From assembly GCA_016806645.1 (NCBI GenBank), contig JACSYO010001685.1, forward strand, positions 1,618,501-1,682,500: DNA of 64,000 nt. Reading direction: 5' to 3'. Shown here one piece after another: positions 25,440 to 38,600 of this stretch. Origin of the DNA: Ophiodon elongatus (Eukaryota; Chordata; Actinopteri; Perciformes; Hexagrammidae). The notes below the pieces were generated by a model. The model had not been told where the DNA came from, searched no databases, and saw only the letters and a list, made by a program, of their open reading frames with translations. Every line of letters starts with the position of its first letter. Position 1 is the stretch's first letter. A program made the position numbers and the translations under genes.

Positions 25440-25479
<40 letters not shown>
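25440..25479. repeat. (GT)n microsatellite
   Basis: About 20 GT units, about 80 bases downstream of a TATAAAAAGG motif (25,357). Confidence 0.97.
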
Positions 25480-25480
<1 letters not shown>

Positions 25481-27323
25481 TGGATGGTGCTGTGAGAAAG
25501 TGTGTGCCCGTGTCGTTTGCATGTCTGAGTCTCGGCTGAGCAGGTCTGCGTGTAGAAATGTGTCCGTCTGGCACATGTGTGTTTGTGTAATCGTGTGAAC
25601 ACGTTTGAGGTATAAAAATCTTCCCTCTCCGTGAAAAAAAAAAAAAAAAAAAACAGATAAACATGATCGACTAAATCCGTGAAAGCGACGAAGGTTTTGG
25701 TTCAGTCAAAGAAGATTCCTTATTACCTTTTTCATATTTTTTGAATTGGAACAAAAAGAAGCCGTCTGTACTAAATCATGCATACAAATTATACATTTAG
25801 GGGAACAATTTCCTAATTTCCTAATTCAAATGCACAAATGATCAAAACAATACTATAGACTGTACACAAAACCACTTGGAGGTCTAGACTCCAACGTGAT
25901 TAATAGACCAGAAAAGCAGAACATTCATACTTGTGCTTTATGAAATTATCTTTTACCAGACTTCCCTCTAATCTTTGTTTAGTTTCTTGTAAATAACTGG
26001 ATATTGTTACGTCTGAAAATAAATGATTCATATATTACAAGGTTTAAAAAAAGAATCACTCTTCTCTTTAGTTAAACTGATGACACCCAATACACATCCC
26101 CTCTGAAGCCGGCGACGAGGGGTTGTTAGCACACGTCGTTTTGACTCTAGGGGCCACAAGCCAAAAACATTGGGAACCACGAGAACCTACATTCATTAGA
26201 AAGTGGAAAATTTTATATATTTCTGAAAATGCCTCCACTGTTTCATTAAACAGCTAAATAAGACCACATTATGTTGAACTAACACAGGCAAACGCCATTG
26301 TTTTCTACTTCAGCTGTAGGTCTCCTGTAACAGGGATCACATGATACTATTAACCTACAGCAATCCAAGAGGTCAATATACTGCGTCATTTAAATAGTGA
26401 CAATATCATAATTCATGAGGGGGGTTTTGCACATACCACACAAGATGGTGCATAATTTGAATGTTGGACAATAAGCTGTACATCCATCAGCAATACAAAT
26501 ATTTCAGCGGAGAGGTAGAAATGTCTCACAACGTAACACACTCACCGTCCTTACCAGCAAGTTAACACAACAAGCTTGATTCAAATGGATCTCCCACATT
26601 CTTCGGTTTCATTAGTTGTCATATTTTGTTTCTCTCATTTCAACACAGCACCCTCTGCAGGATACCAAATATTACTTGACTGCTTTCCAGAAATAAAGGG
26701 TTTTATCTGCTGTTAATTTACACTGTGTATGCAAGTATGTGTCTGCTCACGCTGGTCTGGCCTCTAAGATGTTTAAACTATGTGAAGTATATAAGAGCAT
26801 GAAGAATGTGCCTCAGTAAGTCATTACTGGTCAAAACAAGTCAGAACCACTTATAATAATCACTTCTTCTTACTCACTCATTGTTGCCTCTGAGCAGACA
26901 GGGCCCAGTCAATCTGAACTGGAGTCTGCGGGTGAGAACCGACTGGGAACCCGCCGCCGCAGCTGCAGCTATTTGTTGTCTGCAAGACATAGAGGAGAGG
27001 TCGGAGGTCAAATAAGTTCACAGGAACTGTGGGCTTTCACATGTTAATGCTTCGCTGCAGCACAAGAAACAACACCGAGAAGACACCGTTTGTGTCACAA
27101 TCTCACATTTAATGGACATCTCTACTTAACTGAAGGACTTTGGGTTGACAAATGTTTAAAATTGGGGATGCCTTTCAAAATGACATAAAAATATGGACAT
27201 GAACATGAATGAGATGGAAGAGAAAATGATGAACAAAAATGTCAACAGAAGCTTTGTCAATTGTGTTTTTGGAATAAATATTTTATATACAGTATTTATA
27301 TAATGAAGTGCTGCGTTATATAG

Positions 27324-27803
27324 AGGTGGAAAGTAACTAAGTACTTTTACTCTGCGTCTGAGAACACTTTTAAAGCCTTATACTTATTTATTTCCATTTA
27401 CTACTTCTACTCCACTACATTTCAGAAGGAAAACACTCTCCTAAATTAATCTAGCATCCAGAGCTTCTAGTTATTTTACAAATTAAGGTTTTACATGAAA
27501 AAGTTTTATAAAATATAATTGTTGTAGATCAAACTACCAAACATTGAGTAACATTGTCACATTTAACTCCACCTCAACCTGCTACAACAGTAAAATGCCA
27601 CTTACAGATTAACATATATCACATCATATAAGATATATCTTCATATGATACACACAGGGGCCAATTACTCTAACTTTTATCGATAATACTCTCTTTTATA
27701 CTTTCAATCTTTTACTCAAGTAAGAAGAACTTTTTATTTTTACATCATGAAATTGGAAGTATTACTTGCGTAAAGGATTTGAATACTACCTCGGCCACTG
27801 GTT
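27324..27803. mobile_element. MITE, CAGTGGTGGAA family, copy 2
   Basis: It opens GAGGTGGAAAGTAACTAAGT, then has an ACTTCTACTCCACTACATTT core (27,402-27,422) and closes near 27,803 with ACTACCTCGGCCACTGG, a degraded inverted terminus. It is in opposite orientation to copies 1 and 4. The intervening DNA includes AGTAAAAGTAC-like tracts typical of the family. Confidence 0.65.
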
Positions 27804-29668
27804 GTATACCAAAAACGTTTCCTGTTCTTAGATGCATGTTCTTCTTATTGTACTATATACGCGATTACAGGAGGCTTTCACATCAGGGACCCGGAACCGG
27901 ATCAGAGTACACTTGACCCCAATATCCAATTCATTTGATTAGTGTGAACACTCAATTCTTCCATATCTCGTGTTAGATTTTAAAGCCAAGTGTATTTTGG
28001 TTTAGTGACTAAAGACTGTAGAGTAGTCAAGGTCTGCAGTGAGACCTCAATAATCGCACATCACAGTGTGTGCTGTTAGAGAGTTTAAGATGTTGAACAT
28101 GTAATCGCAGATTCAAGTCTAGTCACAATCCAATCTCCCACTCACCTCATTTCAGGTCTCTACTGTCCACGATATGCTAAAAGATAAAAATAAAAAAAAT
28201 ACCACACACATGACAAGAGATATATATTTTGGGGGCGATGTATCATCATCGTAACACTGACGTGTGGCTTGGACGTGGTATGGTCACACCTCGGGTGACT
28301 ACTCAGTGGTCAGTGTCAAGGAACAGCTATGAGAACGGGACAGCCTCAGAGACACATGAATGACACCAACACTCAACAATGATCCTCCTGTAGTTGTGCC
28401 CACATGTTCCCATCACACTGACTGAAACACAGGCTGAATATTTAAAAGGAGGTAATTCCCATGCCATCGTTTAGTTGTTCCAGCTTCAGTTCAGAGCACC
28501 CCCAGCTGGAGCTTCGCAGCACAGCAGGGACTGAGGCTCCGACAGCATCATCGGGATGTTGAACTCTTCTTCAAATCACCTCCTGAGACCAAATGGCATT
28601 AGGATTTCAACCTGAAGCTGATTTCTTTTCTTTCTTTTTTTGCCATTTATTTTAGAATTTTTGAGAAGGAATTGGTTAGGATTATAATGTTTTGCTTCAT
28701 ATATTTAAATAAATGCTGTAGTTCACAGTTCTGAATAGTTTAAATGATTTTTCTTTTTACTTGAACAGAGAACAGCCAACTAGGATTTTTGCTTTAATAG
28801 CAAATTAGTATCCAAGTAACAAAGAAGTAATAGTATTTTAAACAGCAACGATATAAGTAATTATGAGAAATTCAGCTTTATCTTGTCACCTTGTCATTAT
28901 ATAATACAGCAGTGTTTACCAACATGCAGTCAAGTAAAGCTGAGGGGTGATGAAATGATTTAAGAGATAAAGAAAAACAACATTTCTGTTACACAAAATC
29001 ATTTTTACTCTTTGGATTTGTCTTTAATTGTTACTTTTATCCTTTCATGCTGGTAAAACATATTATATGAAAAAATATTCATGTTCCACATGGCTTACAG
29101 CCCATAAAACGTATCCAACTGTTCATTGCTTTTTGTCACAACGCAAAAACATTTGTAACTACGACATATTACCATTTAGTGATGTGATCAATTGTTTGTA
29201 ATGTTCTGGAAAAACTACCAAAAAAACCTGTCATTGTGTTATTTAGTTAGTTTGAATGGTCCAAGTGGTTCAATGGTCTTATTTGTTTTGATCACATGCT
29301 CCTGAATGGTGGTTTCTGAAGTCAGAAAACTCCCACAGATAGTTTCCCATGCAGGCCGCGTCCTCCATATTGCCTCTCCGTGGGTTCAAATTATAACCTA
29401 TTTGTCTTTCTGCTTTCACACGGCTGCCTGTCGATCAGTCCTCCCACCCCCAGCGCAAATTGCTGCAGTGTGAAAACAGCCACTCCCCGTGCCCTGTGGG
29501 TCTAATTGGCTCGGATTAAAGAAGCCATTATATCAGTGGAGCTGATCTGAAAGCTGAGCTGCTGCGCTGCAGGCAGCCCACACTTTCTATCACGCTGAGA
29601 AACCGATACAGCTGCTGCAGCTTCCACATGCACTCACTTTTTAAACACAGCACTCCTGATTGTATAAA

Positions 29669-29669
<1 letters not shown>

Positions 29670-29708
<39 letters not shown>

Positions 29709-29719
29709 GTGTGTGTGTG
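29670..29719. repeat. (GT)n microsatellite
   Basis: About 25 GT units with one C interruption (GCGT). Confidence 0.97.
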
Positions 29720-32633
29720 AAACGGATACAATGATCTGTATTTGAGAACGTAATTACAATGTGCTTCATCACAACAACATGAGGTATTTGTTGTTGTGAG
29801 ATGGTTTTTATGGTCCAATAAAATGGGGAGGATGAAATGTTACGTGCTCACGGTAAATTGGTCTGATTAATTAATTCAGTTGTAAGTTCGAACTCATTGT
29901 TTTGTGCAAGAAGAAGCAGAAGAAGAAGAAGAGGAAACATATCAAACCTGCTCTGTGTGGCTGCTCACAGTCAGATCCTCGTTTTACTCAAACCTTCCAA
30001 TTATAAAATAGTTTCAGATGTGTGAAGAACATAATACGAAGTAATGAATCATGAACTGGTTTCACCATTGACCATTTACTGTAACCCTGTATAAAATGGC
30101 TGATATACAACGAGAACTATACGTCTGAGGTAGTACAATTATTATCAAAAGCATTTGTTTATGTTATGTGTTCATGGAAAATATATATCAGCTGATATAT
30201 CATGATTTGATTTTTCCATGTGTAAAATATCAATATCAATCTCGTATCAGTTGCACTGTTATAGGATCCGACAGACTGAACCTGAAAGGAAAAATGTATT
30301 TAATCAACAAAAAATATTGAAGACACAAAATAAGTTTCAAAATACTGCCAAAAAAGAATAAGAGTACCATCGGAAAATGTCAGAAATATTTGTATTAATG
30401 GTACTCAATATTTGATATTAGAAATAAGAAAGAAGATAACAAAAGGAAATGCAGCAACCACACCGACTATATTGGTGTTTGTTTCTTTTTGTGGAGAAGT
30501 TGGTGAACACTACTGTAGCTTCCTCTTATTTCCCTATAAAATCACTGGCAGTTAGTGAGTAGAAGCTTTAAAAGTAAATATTGTGTGGTTTCTTGTATTC
30601 ATTTCTCCTAAAGACATTTAGAGGAAAGCAGCACTACGTTTTTCCAGTCGAGTTCCTCAGAGTCTAGAACAAAAGCTCCTGAGAGGATCAGGCTGCAACT
30701 CCTGCTGTTGCTGAAGCTTTGTGGTAAAGTTCTGTTTAAAGCTGCTCCATTTGAGAAAATATATATAATAGATCTCCATTTTATTATTACATATTTAAAA
30801 AAAATGTCAAATTCGTCAGAGAATTATCATGGTAGTTTTTTTTTAAAAACCAAGTATAGATCTTAATTATTTGGTATCTCATGACATTTAACAGAGATAT
30901 GTAAATGCAAGATCCTTGATTTCTTTCACCGATGGTAGTGGACTTTTTCCCGCTCCGTGTTGAATTCCTAAAGCTGCAAACACAAGCAATCACACATTTC
31001 CCTCGGGTGTATGCCTGCATGTTGCAGTAGTAGGACCAGGAAGGATGTCGGGACCCCAAAAAACCCGAAACACTCTGCGTTTGTCCAAATCCCGAGCGAG
31101 GGAAGAAGCCACAAAGGTTGTTTGTATCCCAGTGAGCGTTGGCGGTGGGGTGAGGGGTTGTGGGTAAAGCTCACTGTTGAGGTTCCCAGCCAACTTGGCA
31201 CTCCTTTTCATCTTCTCCTCACCCTTCTGTCTTTTCATTATGCGCACTAACAAATCTTGTGAAGTGTTGCACTGTTGTCCAATTATAACCTATATGTTCA
31301 TTCAAACCTCGTTTCCTCTAAAACAATCTCTCCATTGCAACCGGAGTCGCCTCGCATCAACTCAAACTGTGTGCAACAAACAAACAGGGTTGTTTGTTTT
31401 CAGCAGATGAGATGTCTTAGATTAAAAAGAGGATTGCACTGCCTTGTTTTAGGTGGGAAAACACATTTGATATGTCTATATGTAGAAATTGACAGACATT
31501 TTCAAGAAAAAAATCTAAATTCACCGCTCAAGTCAAATATCAAGCTAAAATGCAAAATATTCTCTGGTAACAGCTTTATGTCATTTTTAAGTTTTGGACT
31601 GTTGGTTGAAAAAAAAAAGGCAACACTTTGGGCTCTGCAAACTTGTAATGAACATTTGTGACTATTTCTTTATATTCTAGAGACAAAAAGATCATTAAAA
31701 AAAAGTGTCTGAGAGTAAATTGATGATAAAGAAATATCAGCAGTTCCACGAGACTCCACTTATTAACTTATCAACTTAGCTAAAGACATTTTATAAACTA
31801 ATGTATGAAATCAAAGAAATCACCAATAAAATAATCCATAATGGAAAAAACCATTAGTGGCAGCTCTAACAACACTGCTAACATTATTATTGCTCACTCC
31901 TTTTCATTCCCTACGCCTCCTTCCTCCCCCTGCAGTTCACACCAGCGGTCATTTTAGGGTGTCAAGGGCCTCGCACTTGGGGTTTTGAGAGGTGGGCCCT
32001 CAATTAGTGAGCCACGCGTCCTTTGGAAGAAAGAGGAACTCCGTGAGGAGTCCTTAACGACTGGCCTCTGTTCACTCTGCTCCGACCCCGTGACCTCGGG
32101 GTCACAGGCCACAATACACTCCCATCTGGGGCTGTGTTACCGGTTCTATGACGGAGGGAACGGACAGCAACCCTCTGCATTCAGGCCGAGCTGCGTGACG
32201 CTATTGAAGGCCTGAGAACGGCGGTCCTGCTCCAACACCTCTGTGAATATCCGCCCAGCTTCATGAATTCAACATAACCCTCTGATCAGGTTCGAAATGT
32301 GGATCAGTCTTTTTTAATTGAGCTGGACCCGAAGGAAGAAAGGTTGCACACGTATACTGCACACCAGGGTGCCTGGGGCATCTATAATCCTGTATGTTTG
32401 GCCGGTGACCAGCACTAACGTGGATCTGTTGGAGGGGAGAATGCCTTGCTCAATGGCACATTGCTGGGACGGAAAAGAGCTTCCCTTTCACCCTCATGGG
32501 GAACTGCTCTCGTGCTTTGGAATCCTGCATTAAGACGAGCGCACATACAAAATGTGAATGATGGAAAGGTTTTTGGCCAACACCAATGCTGATCCTAAAC
32601 TTACTATTAAGTGATGACAATATTACACTAAAG

Positions 32634-32889
32634 CAGAGGTGGAATGCAACCAAGTACATTCCCTAAAGAACTGTACTTAAGTACAATTCTTAGGTACTTA
32701 AGCATTTCCATTATACTTCTACTCCACTACATTTATTTACTTTAGTCACGTGTTGATTTATTGATTTTAATGTGTGTTTTTAATCTGGAAATAAATTATT
32801 CTGATGTTGGCAATTCTGCATAATTAGTACTTAAAGGGTATTTTGATGCTGGTACTTTTGTTACATCTAGGACTTCTTCCACCACTGCA
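32634..32889. mobile_element. MITE, CAGTGGTGGAA family, copy 3
   Basis: Both ends are readable: CAGAGGTGGAATGCAACCAA at the left and CTTCTTCCACCACTG at the right (to 32,888), which are inverted copies of each other. The internal ACTTCTACTCCACTACATTT core is present at about 32,715-32,735. At about 255 bp it is an internally deleted copy. Confidence 0.75.
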
Positions 32890-34272
32890 CCAGAGTTAAT
32901 AATGCAGTTGGGTTCAGTTGGAGCCAAAAGGGCCGTCTTCAAATCCTTTACAATCCCAAACCTTAAGGATGTTTAATTGACAATCAGATAAAGCACTGAA
33001 TGTTGGACATTTTTGCTTAAAATAATTAGCCTACGGCTATTCATCGATTATAAAAATGTATTGTAAAATGCACAACTGTCTGAAGTATTACACAGAGTAG
33101 GTTGTAGGTGTAGCCTGAGGGACTCTTCTCATACATTTTCTTCACTGACCAAAGACCCACACCTCATTTGTAATGCAGTAATCTAGTAATAAAGGCTTGT
33201 GTCAGACACAATAGAGAATAACAACACATTCAAGTGAACAGTGGAGATACTTTCAGGAAGGAAGTTGGGAAGTGTGTGGAGCAAAGAGTTGGCACTTGTA
33301 ATAACGTGATTGTGTTCATGTAATACACAATAATAATAGTCAATGCTGAAGTATCTAAGAAACAGAGGTAACAAATATGTATCCGCCATAAAATATAACT
33401 GATAGAGCGTCTGCCATTGAGGATCTCACTGAGCAACACTTCTCAGTAACAGCTCGGTTGGTTCCAGCCTTTCTTCTCTTCACGTGGCAGTGATCAAAAC
33501 ATTTTGTCTGGGCTCAGATGTTATAATCAAACACTTCACTGTTCCCGGACATTTTGCCATCGGTTTCCTACAGTTCCAACAAATCATGGACCAATGATGC
33601 CATCTGGTGGCGGGAATACTAAATGCAGAGCCATTTAACCTTTAAGACAAACACGTGTGTTCACATGTTCACCTGCTTCTCTTCCTCATCGCTGAAGGTT
33701 TCCCGGATGTACACGTGGTCACTTTACCCCGCTACTAACACGCATTTACAAACGCAATACTTATATTCTGTGTTTCTCGTGTTTTTCTCTCAATCTCCCT
33801 CAACTTCCTGGTCTGAGTGACGAAACCGTGACGCAACATTTCTGCTGCTTATGGGCAGGTGTGAGCTCACGTGCTCATATTCACGGTGCTCACCTGACCT
33901 TAAATACCCTTCTTGTTGTTGTTGCTCCTTGTTGCTCATACATTTATAATGCTTTAAAAACATATTCATTAAATGCCAACTACACTTGTTATTTTCTATA
34001 TTATGTTAACAATGAATCAGTTTTTTATTTACTTCTAATAATTTTTGTGCCGTTATAAAATTACAACACATCTCATTGACGTTTATTTTCACTGTTTGGA
34101 AGCACAACGTTGTTGGTAGCTTGTCTCTCTCTCTCTCTGTCTGTACAAGTTGGCTTTCTTTGCCTTTGTATAGGGTGAGCAGTATTTTTTCTATAATATA
34201 ACATGACTAGTAATAGTTCATACAAATTGTATGATCTCAAAAGCATAAATTAATTAATTAATGACCAGCAAG

Positions 34273-34680
34273 CAGTGGTGGAAGAAGTACTGCATTCAAA
34301 ACCTTACTCAAGTAAATATATATTGGTATTAGCGGCAAATTGTACTTAAAGTATCCAAAGTAAACATACTCATTATGCCCCATTCAAAGAGTTACATTAA
34401 GGAATTGTATTCCTTCTTGATTACTGTCTAAGCAGAATCTAGATGTTGTCAAGGAAGAGCTAATTTTAACAACTGCATATACTGTTAGTCTCATCTATAA
34501 CAATGCATACTTTATAAACTGTTTGACATATAAAATCTTAATTTGAAAAGTAAAAACTAATGCTGTCGGATAAGTATTTACAACTGAAATGTTGTAGAGT
34601 AGAAATCTAAAGTCGCATCAATTAGAAATAATCAAGTACAGGTACCTTAGATTTTTACTTAAGTACAGTATTTGAGAATA
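34273..34680. mobile_element. MITE, CAGTGGTGGAA family, copy 4
   Basis: It has the best-preserved terminus of the four copies, CAGTGGTGGAAGAAGTACTG, followed by CATTCAAAACCTTACTCAAG. It ends near ACTTAAGTACAGTATTTGAG at about 34,655-34,675. It lies about 200 bases beyond the bcan poly(A) site. Confidence 0.7.
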
Positions 34681-34721
34681 TACTGAAGGGCCGGGGCATC
34701 TAGTTCATCTTTGGATTTCAC

Positions 34722-34731
34722 ACACACACAC

Positions 34732-34792
<61 letters not shown>
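34722..34792. repeat. Compound (CA)n(TA)n microsatellite
   Basis: About 20 CA units with a CG interruption pass into about 13 TA units. It sits just beyond the 3' end of bcan. Confidence 0.97.
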
Positions 34793-34798
<6 letters not shown>

Positions 34799-34884
34799 CC
34801 GAAGGGACTGAAGTTTCTGCTGTTTTGTTAGTCATTAGTGTTGGATGTCTATGAAATGAAGCCCGCACACAGTGCCAAGGGTAA

Positions 34885-35555
34885 AATAAGAGAACGATTT
34901 ATTCTTTGCTCTGTTCTACAAAACTTTATTACAACATAAAGCTGACGAACAAAACTGTGTCCGCTGGAAATAAAAGGTTTCTCTAAGAAGAATGCGGACA
35001 GCAGTAATCACAGGTGTGAAAATGAATATAATTATGTACAGTACTTATTGACTACTTCATAATTGACTTTGTGCTTTGGAGTCGTTAGATTCTTTGAGAA
35101 AGCAGGGAAAACATCTCTGTTGGAGAAAAACGTTTCTAAAGACATTTAGCACCATTTTTATAAAAAGATCCCACAACAAAAACCACAACCGGAACCGTTT
35201 TACTTCAATGAAGATTTGGAGCTGACAGTAATCTGGAGCTCCCAAATTTACTGTATTTATTCTCTCTAGTTTAACCTCTTTTTCTCTCTGCTAGCACGAC
35301 ATTAAACCACAACGCAGTAGAAAATGTTCTAAAGGACATCAAAAAGTAGGAATGTTTAACTCCATAAAAAGAAAGCCTGTATGTGCGCTGGGCTTCTTTG
35401 CTGAGAGGAAGCTTCAGTTTGTATCTATATGAGTCCGTAGTTCATATTGTCCTGTTTAAGCGTTCATTGGTAAAAGCATTTGATTCTTGGCACCATGTCA
35501 CGTTAAAACAACAGAATTTAAGAGGGAAGACAAGGAAGGAAAGCATGGATGGCTT
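34885..35555 (-). other. bcan: bcan 3' untranslated region
   Basis: The stretch follows the bcan stop codon (35,556-35,558) on the minus strand. Two minus-strand AATAAA signals lie at 34,925-34,930 and 34,898-34,903, giving a 3' UTR of roughly 650-670 bases. No open frame or repeat interrupts it. The CA/TA microsatellite begins about 100 bases further on, outside the predicted transcript. Confidence 0.65.
34898..34930 (-). terminator. Tandem poly(A) signals of bcan
   Basis: Two AATAAA hexamers on the minus strand, 27 bases apart (34,925-34,930 first, then 34,898-34,903), the first such signals after the bcan stop codon in transcript order. Confidence 0.6.
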
Positions 35556-35677
35556 TTAAAACTTGATGTCCCAGTACTGTGGTGTCTCCTTAGTGGCTTC
35601 AAACTCGTCTTCAATGGCAGCAGATTTGCCGTTGGTCTGTGACGTCACTTCAGGGTGTTGGGTTGGGCCTCCGGCCT
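35556..35677 (-). CDS. bcan: bcan exon 14: C-terminal tail
   Basis: Acceptor TTATCTTTCAG precedes 35,677, in phase with the sushi exon. It encodes about 40 residues, Glu/Thr-rich, ending TPQYWDIKF and a TAA stop. Fish lecticans commonly keep a conserved tail of this kind after the sushi domain, whereas human brevican has a Pro-rich one. A CRE-like TGACGTCA occurs by chance inside the codons at about 35,640. Confidence 0.85.
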
Positions 35678-38600
35678 CTGAAAGATAATGCAATAAATCT
35701 ATTCAGGCTGTTCAAGAATTATTCTCCAATTTTCCTTTTTGTCAACAAAAAGTCCATTAAAAGACGAGGGATGCAACAATACAACGTCTTAAGCCCTGAT
35801 ACAGATATCTGGACTTTGGGTATCAGCCGTGTATTAGACTCTCAATACTTTCAGACTTGCCTACCCTTCTGTGGCACTCAGTCCCGAGCCTATTTGTTTC
35901 TCCTGAAGATGGACATCTTTAGAAGTGGGTCACAGATATACATTTTTATAAAAGAAAAGAAGGAAAAAAAAGTAATTTCCTAATACAGCTGGGCACTGTA
36001 GTTTTTATCAAACATTACTCAACCAGCATTATTTTAGCTGCAGGTGAATACGCATTTCAAGATTCAAGATTTCATTTGTCACAAACTCAAACAATACATT
36101 CAGTAAAATGAAGGATGGCATCCTAGATAAACTTCAGTGCTCATGAATATGGTAATGAAGGAAAATGTCACAAGGTGTGGCTCGCTGATGCGGTATTAAC
36201 AGTTTTTGGACAAAAGTGAAGCTCTATGTCGACAGAAATAAGATACTTAACTTTGGATGCACCAATAATATTGTTAGTAGGATACATTGTTGGTTTTGGA
36301 CCTTTTTTGTGAGAAAAAAAAAGAATACCACCAGAACCCTTTAAATACGAAAATGATTAAATGACTTGTGACAGCTGAGGCATATTATATGTATCTTGTC
36401 AGATAACACGCATCAGCCTCACAGTCACCGTGTCACTTCATAGCTGACTAGTACGGGAAGAACATGCTCCTTTATGTTCAAACTTAACAGAATTTCATTA
36501 AGTTTTTTCAGAAATAGATTTGTTTGTCAGGGTTGTGATAATCTTTTATCTTACCAGGGATGCACAGGACCTGGGGCCTCTCCCACCGGCCTCCAGACAG
36601 ACACCTGATTAGAGGAGTTAATCTCTGCTGGAAACCCGGGGCGCAGTGATAACGCACAACTGCGTTGGTCTCGTATCTCTGTCGACCTTTTCCAAAGATG
36701 GAGGCGTTTCGGACCTTGGGTGGTGGACCACATGAGGCTGTTGGAAGAGTTGAGACAAGTTGGGTCCTCATTGGGTCGGATGTATGATGGTGTAACAGCC
36801 CAAAACAGCCACCAGAGGGAGCTGAAACCATTAATGAGGAGCTCTAACTGTCTCATTTCTGATACTCACAGGTGCCTTTCTTGCAGGTATATGCAAGGTG
36901 GTAGTTGCAGGGTACGTCACTCCATCGTCCCTCATCGTGCCACACCATCACCACGCAGTCTTCACCAGACAGAAAATAGCTGTCTGGCTGTCCTCTGTAC
37001 CAGTTCTCATACAGCTGTATACATGAAGAGGAAATACATGGGTTGTACAATAGTAATAATAATAAATAATAATAATAATCAGAACATGGAGAAGTAAATT
37101 CGCATTAATAAAATGGTTCTTCACACTTATTTCCTTATTTTTTATGAAATAGTGTCATATAAATGTCACACAACTTTCAAATTAATTCAATACCTTTTTT
37201 TTAGTAAACTGAGAAATCATAAAGCAGCATTAAATCATTACTCAGCCTGGCTCTTTTCCCAAAGCCTAAAATGCTGGTATCAAAGTGAATGTGGGATCTT
37301 ACCAGGGGTTGTATCAAAATTATACACAAATAATGATGGAAAAAGGAGAATTCTGACATTCAGTGTACAAATCAAAGGAGAACATTCCAATTATCTATTA
37401 AAAGAGGAAGCTACTCCCACGATACACTATTGGACTCCCTCAGAGATATAGCTCAACACATTTGGAAATATACTTATTTGTGTATGTAGTTTTACTTGAG
37501 GTGTAAAATCAGTGGACTGCCCCGTAAAGTTAATTTCTTTTAAATATTAAACTTTTGGACATCAACATGTCTCTCCTGTGATGCACTGTGGGGTGTTTGG
37601 TGCTCACACATATGAGTGGATTTATTTTGTATGAGCTCAGTCACACTCGTGGTTCCTTATATTGCTCACCATCGGGTTGCCATCAGACCAGCGGAAATCA
37701 TCCTCAATGGTTTTATCATTCAAACCGGTCCACTGGTATTCTTTGTAGTTGTCTGGGGAAGAAAATAAGGCAATTATATTTAGTCCTCAAGACACACTTG
37801 TGTAGGACAAAGCAGCGTGTCGAACCTACTAAACCTACTGTTGATGTAATTCTGTTCCTCGGGGGTTATGACGGACACCAGATGAGCTCCCAGCATGCGA
37901 CAGTGCTGCTCTGCGACCTCCCAGCTCAGACGCTGGCTGAAGTGTCGATAGCAGAAACCGTGGAACTTATCCCATCCTGGTTCACATCGCTCCAGGTCTG
38001 AAAACATCACAGAGGAGGAGATGGGACAAACAAGAAACCTTAACAGGTTTTATCCCGCAGTGTGTGAAGTCCTCAGGTATTCTAAGAAAGAGCTTCCCAA
38101 CTTGTTTGACAGACACGACAGAAACAATTTCCGCTGCAAGAAAGCAGAGAGCTCACCGGTCTGACAGAAGTCTCCTCCGTATGACGGCAAACAGAGACAC
38201 TGAATCTGCTCGTCCCGGTCTGTGCAGGTGGCTCCGTTGAGACAGGGGTCGTTCACACAGACATCTGGAACGAAACAGAGGACAACTTCAGGTTATTCTA
38301 CTGCTGAAACTACCCGAGAGCACAGCCCACAGTATTATTGAAGCATTTTATTATCTATTATTGTGTTTGAAGTGTAAATATCAGGATTAAAAAAAAGGAT
38401 TTGCTGCATCAAAAGATTTGAGAAATGAAGATTGAAGTTAGAGGATGCAGTAACTGCAACTGCAACTGCACACGTACTCCAGTGAATTACACACATTTAT
38501 AGAGATAGATTAATATGAGTAAAATGTAATAATAATCGTGTAGCCATCACTACACGCTAAGGCCATCAAAAGGACATGTTGAAGCACCAGGAGCCATCTG

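Larger units (their letters stand above)
19220..34884. other. Intergenic, repeats and candidate enhancers, no gene seen
   Basis: No coding exon or known RNA gene is recognisable between the possible poly(A) site at 19.15 kb and the bcan 3' end. The stretch carries MITE-like repeats (22,840-23,125; 24,374-24,650; 27,324-27,803; 32,634-32,889; 34,273-34,680), GT/CA arrays, and GC-balanced unique blocks that may be regulatory, for example 22,260-22,340, 26,895-26,990, 29,340-29,530 and 31,920-32,220. Confidence 0.55.

Noticed and set aside
33588..33616. CCATCTGGTGGCGG as a possible CTCF site (and a similar motif at 59,908)
   Set aside because: Two or more mismatches to the CTCF core; the site at 61,327-61,342 is clearly better.
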